From an uncultured Lachnospiraceae bacterium (GTDB lineage Bacteria > Bacillota > Clostridia > Lachnospirales > Lachnospiraceae): a stretch of DNA of 11,711 bases. The translations under genes and the position numbers were made by a program. The DNA lies in assembly GCA_934418055.1 (NCBI GenBank), contig CAKRWX010000049.1:1-11711 (forward strand), given 5' to 3'. Below, piece by piece: positions 8,278 to 11,711 of the stretch. Each line of letters starts with the position of its first letter. The first letter of the stretch is position 1. The notes under the pieces are model-generated. The model did not search any database, was not told where the DNA came from, and was given only the letters and a program-made list of their open reading frames with translations.

Positions 8278-9198
8278 TCAGGCAGTCTGAGGATACGGCA
8301 CATCCGGATACTGGGAGACCCAGATCGGGTATTTTCCAGACAACTGGGCGGTATCCCAGTCTGTACTTCCTGTCAGTTCATTTTTTGCCGCGTAAAACAT
8401 TGGGTCATATCCCTGCTCCTTGATATAATCCAGAAATGTCACCGCCAGAGCCGTCCGCTCTTCCTTAGAAAGTCCGTACTGACGGTTTTCCGAATCTTTA
8501 AAACCTTCGCAGTTGTAAGCAACTGGATACGTGATCGGGTATTTTGCCAGAATCTGGGATACCCACACAGCCTCCTGTTTGGCCTCTTCTTCCGTAATCG
8601 CCGTAGAGAAGAAATAAGCCCCCAGCTTAATTCCGGCTTTCTGAGCCTCCTGGAGATTGTATCTGGCATAAGGATCTTCGAAAATCTCTCCTGTCTTCTG
8701 GGTCCGGTATCCCACACGGATCATGGCAAAATCAATTCCAGAGGCTTTCACCTTCTGCCAGTCGATCTTTCCCTGATACTTTGCCACGTCAATGCCATTG
8801 CTGGTCTGCAGCTGTGCGCTCTGGGAACCAGAATTGGTATTTGCAGCAGCTCCTGTCTCCTGGATCTGGCTTTCCTCACGCTGTACTTCCTGTACTACTT
8901 CTGCTGCATTTACCACTCCGCCACCAGCCACATCTGCCTGTGGATCTTCCGCGTCATCAATCTCCGCAACCACCACTTCCATGGTTGTCTCTTCCTCCAC
9001 AGCAGAAGTTCCTTCTTCCGTTGTCTCGGCAGCAGACGTCTCCTCTGCCATGGTCTCTGCAGCTGCTTCTCTGGTCACTACCTGAATATTAATTGCCTCC
9101 GATTCCGACTCTGCTGGCAGATGTTTGCCACAGGCGGTTGTTCCCATGGCCAATATCACGCCAAGTCCCAGAATCAGGGAAATTCTTCGTTTACTCAT
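8278..9198 (-). CDS. GH25 lysozyme-fold lipoprotein, truncated by in-frame TGA
   Basis: 306 residues up to the TGA; the complete gene would be about 552 codons and end at 7540. GH25 enzymes cut the N-acetylmuramic acid glycosidic bond in peptidoglycan. The N-terminus MSKRRISLILGLGVILAMGT then TAC is a signal peptide with a lipoprotein-like Cys23 (the -3 residue is T, not L, so the lipobox is imperfect). A 110-residue Glu/Thr/Ala-rich linker follows. The GH25 domain starts at GIDVAKYQG (D137). The position where most GH25 have D-x-E reads N229-C-E231. The last visible motif is YPIWVSQYPDVPYPQTA; the final barrel strand lies beyond the stop. ATG 9198 is chosen because AGGAG (9209-9205) is six bases away; the adjacent ATG at 9201 is possible. 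It has its own promoter. Confidence 0.85.
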   Translation of the reverse strand: MSKRRISLILGLGVILAMGTTACGKHLPAESESEAINIQVVTREAAAETMAEETSAAETTEEGTSAVEEETTMEVVVAEIDDAEDPQADVAGGGVVNAAEVVQEVQREESQIQETGAAANTNSGSQSAQLQTSNGIDVAKYQGKIDWQKVKASGIDFAMIRVGYRTQKTGEIFEDPYARYNLQEAQKAGIKLGAYFFSTAITEEEAKQEAVWVSQILAKYPITYPVAYNCEGFKDSENRQYGLSKEERTALAVTFLDYIKEQGYDPMFYAAKNELTGSTDWDTAQLSGKYPIWVSQYPDVPYPQTA

Positions 9199-9253
9199 CA
9201 TTTGCTCCTGATTTCTTTTCCTTTGATATTTTGTGAAAAACATCTTCCTTTCT

Positions 9254-9282
9254 ATTTTGGAACTCAATAAGAAAAAAGTCAA
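9254..9282 (-). promoter_or_regulatory. Candidate promoter of the GH25 gene
   Basis: TTGACT (9282-9277), a 17-base spacer and CAAAAT (9259-9254) give 5/6 and 4/6 matches to the sigma-A consensus. The predicted start near 9247 explains why the longer open frame, whose first codon is the TTG of this -35, and the ATG at 9243 are not used. The 5' leader would be about 50 bases. Confidence 0.55.
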
Positions 9283-9291
9283 GTATGATCC

Positions 9292-9438
9292 TTACAGCAA
9301 TCCCAACAACATTGCATAAACCTGCTCATTATTTTTCACAATCAGCGTCAGTTTCTCTTTTGTACTGTTTAACTGATGAAATAAGTTCCGCACCGTCCGG
9401 TTCTTCGAACGCAGATACCGATTTTCGTCATAATAATA
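9292..9438 (-). pseudogene. Cut-off C-terminus of the helicase (48 codons after the in-frame TAG)
   Basis: Directly after the TAG at 9441-9439 the same frame continues as YYYDENRYLRSKNRTVRNLF then HQLNSTKEKLTLIVKNNEQV and YAMLLGLL, ending in TAA at 9294-9292. RNLFHQLNSTKEKLTLIVKN corresponds in position and shape to SF1 helicase motif VI (the ...T-R-A-x-x-x-L-x-I/V type segment). This is coding sequence of the same gene rather than intergenic DNA. There is no start codon or ribosome binding site of its own. Confidence 0.75.
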
Positions 9439-10689
9439 CTACTCATCCAATAACACCACCACGCCATCATACGCCTTTTCAGCCACTTCCCGTTCCAATA
9501 AATGCTCATATCCCTGCTCTTTCGCATCTTGAATCAGATTTCGGGCTTCCTGGTCATCATTGGCATACAGAACTGTCACATGAGGAAAATGTCTGCTGCC
9601 TTTGTGATCCGGAATGTGCATCATGTTCTGAATAAACGAGGAAAGTTCCTCATTGGTCCGGATTCGATTGGTCAGACGGAATAACTGAATTCCAGAAAGC
9701 TTTGCAATTTCCTGTTTTACGCTATGATCCACTTCCTCTGGCGATATCTGATCCTCACAGTCACTGGTAAAAATAACCGGTCGTTTCCCTGCTGCCGCTG
9801 CTATATTTTCCAGCGTCCTTTTCTCCAATAAATGGGCTTCATCAACCAGAATCGCCCCATATTCATCCAATGACGTTTCTTCCGTAATCTGCGAGTCAGC
9901 CATCCAAACGATCCGTTTCAAACGCTCATGAAGCTTCTTCCATTCCTGCCCTGATGCCCCGCAATGGATCATGCAAACCATCTGCCTGCTGGAAAGCTTC
10001 ATGGCGATGTCATAAAGAAGCAGTGTCTTTCCAGTTCCCGGAAGTCCGCTGAAATGATAATAGCCGCCTCGTTTTATCCGGATACTCTTTAAAATCTGAC
10101 GCTCAATATCTTTCTGCTGCGCCGTCAGGAAATATTCTTTTTTCAAAAATCGCTCCGGCTGCGTCAGCGGAGAAATCAGATACCATTCCGCCTGAAACAG
10201 ATCTTCCAGATTCCCTGAAAAATCTGCACTCTTTTCCTGCAATTCCGTACACAGCAGCTCCCACTCCGCTTCCACAATATGATCATGATTCGTCAGACGG
10301 ACCAGGCGGTTCTGACTGCTTATATAAGTATAAGACCGAACCGGTCTTCCAAGGATCGACAGATAATACCGGTTCTGGATCAGCTGCCTTCGTATGGCGT
10401 CCTCCGAAACCGCCCCGCTTTTCAGTTCAATATTAACGATCTGGTTTTTCTTCACCTGAAGCAGATCAAATTCTTTCCCAAGCCGTAAAATCTGGAATGA
10501 ATAGAAAAGCCGAAGCCGATATACCTCCGGCATATACTTCTCCAGCTGATCCACCAGCGCCCGCATACTGTTTATTTCCCACGCCCGCACCTTTAAGGGC
10601 TTTTCTCTACCGGATAGGTGGTGTTCCAGGCAGGAAAGGTTAGATAGATTTTGTTTTCTTGTTAGGGCGTAGATTGAGACGGATTTCAT
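9439..10689 (-). CDS. PD-(D/E)XK nuclease / SF1 (DUF2075-type) helicase fusion, truncated by in-frame TAG
   Basis: 416 residues to the TAG; the intact frame would be 465 codons plus stop, ending at 9292. The N-terminal domain has D75 in GKEFDLL and E88-L-K90 in IVNIELKSG, the D...ExK pattern of PD-(D/E)XK nucleases. The ATPase follows: Walker A GLPGTGKT (215-222), Walker B ILVDEAH (280-286), VIFTSD (305-310), LTNRIRTNEEL (339-349) and a motif-V-like YDGVVVLLDE at the break. Motif VI is behind the stop, so the truncated product probably cannot couple ATP hydrolysis. The start ATG 10689 has GGAG seven bases upstream and lies 21 bases after the Fic stop, so the two form an operon. Such fusions occur in defence islands; a role in foreign-nucleic-acid defence is inference. 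Confidence 0.75.
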   Translation of the reverse strand: MKSVSIYALTRKQNLSNLSCLEHHLSGREKPLKVRAWEINSMRALVDQLEKYMPEVYRLRLFYSFQILRLGKEFDLLQVKKNQIVNIELKSGAVSEDAIRRQLIQNRYYLSILGRPVRSYTYISSQNRLVRLTNHDHIVEAEWELLCTELQEKSADFSGNLEDLFQAEWYLISPLTQPERFLKKEYFLTAQQKDIERQILKSIRIKRGGYYHFSGLPGTGKTLLLYDIAMKLSSRQMVCMIHCGASGQEWKKLHERLKRIVWMADSQITEETSLDEYGAILVDEAHLLEKRTLENIAAAAGKRPVIFTSDCEDQISPEEVDHSVKQEIAKLSGIQLFRLTNRIRTNEELSSFIQNMMHIPDHKGSRHFPHVTVLYANDDQEARNLIQDAKEQGYEHLLEREVAEKAYDGVVVLLDE

Positions 10690-10710
10690 TTATATACTCC
10701 ACGTTTTCAT

Positions 10711-11550
10711 TCAACTTTTTTCTGCATTTCCTTGTCTACTTATGTGTAAATTCCGATTATGAAGTTCATTTTTCTCATCTAAAAGCAAATTTCTAAGGAA
10801 CGCTTCCAGATATTCTGTTGTTTCATGAACACCTTTTGGCAGGTTGGTATAATTTGCACGCACAAGAGCATTCCTAAAATACCATGCATTTTCCGCAAAA
10901 ATATCATTGGTCACAGAAAAGCCAAGTGTCCTCAAGTATTTGATGAAAAACACTGCCGTTGTTCTCGTATTTCCCTCTCCGAAAATATGAATCTGCCAAA
11001 GCCTTGAAACGAAAACCGCAAGGTGACGAATAATCTCATCCATGGACAATCCTCTGTAGCTAAAATTTTTCTCTTGCGAAAAATCATATTCCAAAGTGGC
11101 TCTCAATTCCGATGCACTGCCATATACAACAGATGCTCCGTCAAGCACCCACTCTTTCTTCGTAATATTGTAATCCCGAATCTTTCCAGCGTGACTATAA
11201 ATCCCTTGAAAAAGCTTCCGATGAATGGAAATATATTCATTCGGAGAAAAAGAAAACGCTGTTTCAGAAAGAATTTCCGCAATACGCGAAGCCACCTTAT
11301 CCGCTTCTTCTGTGCGCTCATCATCCGATAATTGCACAGTTTTTTCTTCATAATAACTGTCAATCAGATGCCTGGCTTCCTTTATCGTGATTTTTCCTTC
11401 AATATTCTGAATAGCAGTATCGATTAAGTATTTCGATGGTTTCAGTCCATCTACAGCTTGTAGTCCAATGGCCGTACTCCAGGCGTAGCCTTTATAGGCT
11501 TTGTCGGGTTCGGACTCTTTTAAATATTCTTTAAAGGGGTCTTTTTCCAT
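10711..11550 (-). CDS. Fic-family protein with N-terminal inhibitor-like (VbhA-like) helix region
   Basis: 279 residues. Fic enzymes usually transfer AMP (or another nucleotide part) to target proteins. The core runs from about 96 to 220: IHRKLFQGIYSHAGKIRDYN (109-128), then the active loop H188-I-F190-G-E192-G-N194-T-R196 followed by TTAV. This is the HxFxEGNTR variant of HPFxxGNGRxxR; the second arginine is absent. Residues 20-70 (TAIGLQAVDGLKPS, then NIEGKITIKEA) resemble the antitoxin/inhibitor module attached to Fic toxins, with LQAVDG in place of the [S/T]xxxE[G/N] motif. The ATG at 11550 has GAGG eight bases upstream. Codons look more A/T-rich than in the core genes. It is the first gene of a pair with the nuclease-helicase and follows an integrase stub. 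Confidence 0.85.
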   Translation of the reverse strand: MEKDPFKEYLKESEPDKAYKGYAWSTAIGLQAVDGLKPSKYLIDTAIQNIEGKITIKEARHLIDSYYEEKTVQLSDDERTEEADKVASRIAEILSETAFSFSPNEYISIHRKLFQGIYSHAGKIRDYNITKKEWVLDGASVVYGSASELRATLEYDFSQEKNFSYRGLSMDEIIRHLAVFVSRLWQIHIFGEGNTRTTAVFFIKYLRTLGFSVTNDIFAENAWYFRNALVRANYTNLPKGVHETTEYLEAFLRNLLLDEKNELHNRNLHISRQGNAEKS

Positions 11551-11569
11551 GTTGAAAACCTCATTTCAT

Positions 11570-11601
11570 CACATAATATTCTTTCATAATACATTTATGT
11601 G
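11570..11601. repeat. Inverted and direct repeats upstream of fic (operator candidate)
   Basis: CACATAA (11570-11576) and TTATGTG (11595-11601) form a perfect 7-bp inverted repeat with an 18-base gap. Inside, CATAATA occurs twice, 13 bases apart (11572 and 11585). On the coding strand these give two TATTATG copies, either of which could supply a -10. The position, 20 to 51 bases before the Fic start, fits a promoter/operator, but no clean -35 accompanies it. Confidence 0.35.
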
Positions 11602-11645
11602 TCATTTAAAATTCGACCTTTGCTATCGCGTCTTTTCTCTGACAT
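11595..11645 (-). mobile_element. 5' stub of a Tn916-family integrase gene
   Basis: The frame MSEKRRDSKGRILNDT starts with what I recognise as the N-terminus of Tn916-family tyrosine recombinases (MSEKRRDxxGRIL), then diverges and stops at TAA 11597-11595. A good AAGGAG (11660-11655) lies nine bases upstream, so the original leader is preserved. Full integrases have about 400 residues; only about 13 codons match, so a junction lies near 11606. It marks a rearranged or deleted end of an integrative conjugative element, with the Fic gene beginning 44 bases after the TAA. Identification rests on the short motif from memory. Confidence 0.7.
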
Positions 11646-11653
11646 GATGGTAA

Positions 11654-11678
11654 GCTCCTTTCCATTCCTGGAATGAGC
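11654..11678 (-). promoter_or_regulatory. Hairpin covering the integrase ribosome binding site
   Basis: The leader contains a perfect CATTCC-A-GGAATG palindrome (11675-11663), flanked by GCTC (11678-11675) and GAGC (11657-11654). The second GAGC overlaps the AAGGAG, so folding could hide the ribosome binding site or act as a protein-binding site. The one-base loop of the perfect core favours a DNA operator or a rearranged fold over a simple RNA hairpin. Confidence 0.3.
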
Positions 11679-11711
11679 CTTGATACGCCATACATAGATT
11701 ATACCGCGTTT

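Noticed and set aside
8278-8280. TGA in the GH25 gene as a selenocysteine codon
   Set aside because: The position is a linker before the last barrel strand, not a redox site. The only hairpin just downstream (TGGT/ACCA with loop TCCCAT) is short and lacks a SECIS-like apical GU.
8439-8717. Minus-strand 92-codon frame overlapping the GH25 gene
   Set aside because: It lies in another frame inside the clearly recognisable GH25 domain, is Arg-rich and has no independent support.
9199-9282. Upstream start of the GH25 protein at 9282 or 9243
   Set aside because: The TTG at 9282 is the -35 element and the ATG at 9243 is practically at the predicted transcription start. The later ATG has the ribosome binding site and gives a proper signal peptide.
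1-11711. Organism-wide reassignment of TGA or TAG as sense codons
   Set aside because: TGA ends smpB, the DUF6020 gene and fic, and TAG ends the LtaS-like gene, all at the expected family lengths.

Overview
The window looks like part of a Lachnospiraceae-type (Clostridia, Bacillota) chromosome. Three things suggest this: the core order secG-rnr-smpB followed by ssrA, a tmRNA tag ending in NLAYAA, and an LTA-synthase-type envelope enzyme with Gram-positive style AGGAGG ribosome binding sites. The genus assignment is open. Every supported gene is on the minus strand, so transcription runs from high to low coordinates; the plus-strand reading frames look like shadows.

Reading in the direction of transcription, the right end (about 11.7 to 9.29 kb) is accessory DNA. 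It starts with a stub of a Tn916-type integrase gene: ribosome binding site, start codon and about 13 recognisable codons, then a junction. Next come a Fic-family protein and a protein that fuses a PD-(D/E)XK nuclease-like domain to an SF1/DUF2075-type helicase. The helicase reading frame is cut by an in-frame TAG, yet 48 convincing C-terminal codons continue behind it.

The next unit (9.28 to 7.54 kb) has its own promoter. It encodes a secreted lipoprotein-like GH25 lysozyme-fold enzyme with two C-terminal SH3b domains. It too is cut in frame, by a TGA inside the GH25 domain, so two consecutive genes each carry a single premature stop.

The central block is the conserved core: secG (protein export), a GNRA-capped hairpin terminator, rnr (RNase R), then smpB two bases later. 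SmpB, RNase R and tmRNA act together in ribosome rescue and decay of the trapped mRNA. Between smpB and ssrA lie two genes for large membrane proteins: a DUF6020-like, GT-C-like protein and an LTA-synthase-family phosphotransferase. Both are probably co-transcribed with smpB. ssrA follows with its own near-consensus promoter and a strong terminator.

The left edge holds a 32-codon remnant resembling DUF4869, overlapping by ATGA the start of an HD-domain hydrolase that runs off the window. No intergenic stretch over 300 bases is unexplained, and I saw no tRNA, rRNA, CRISPR array or intact transposase.
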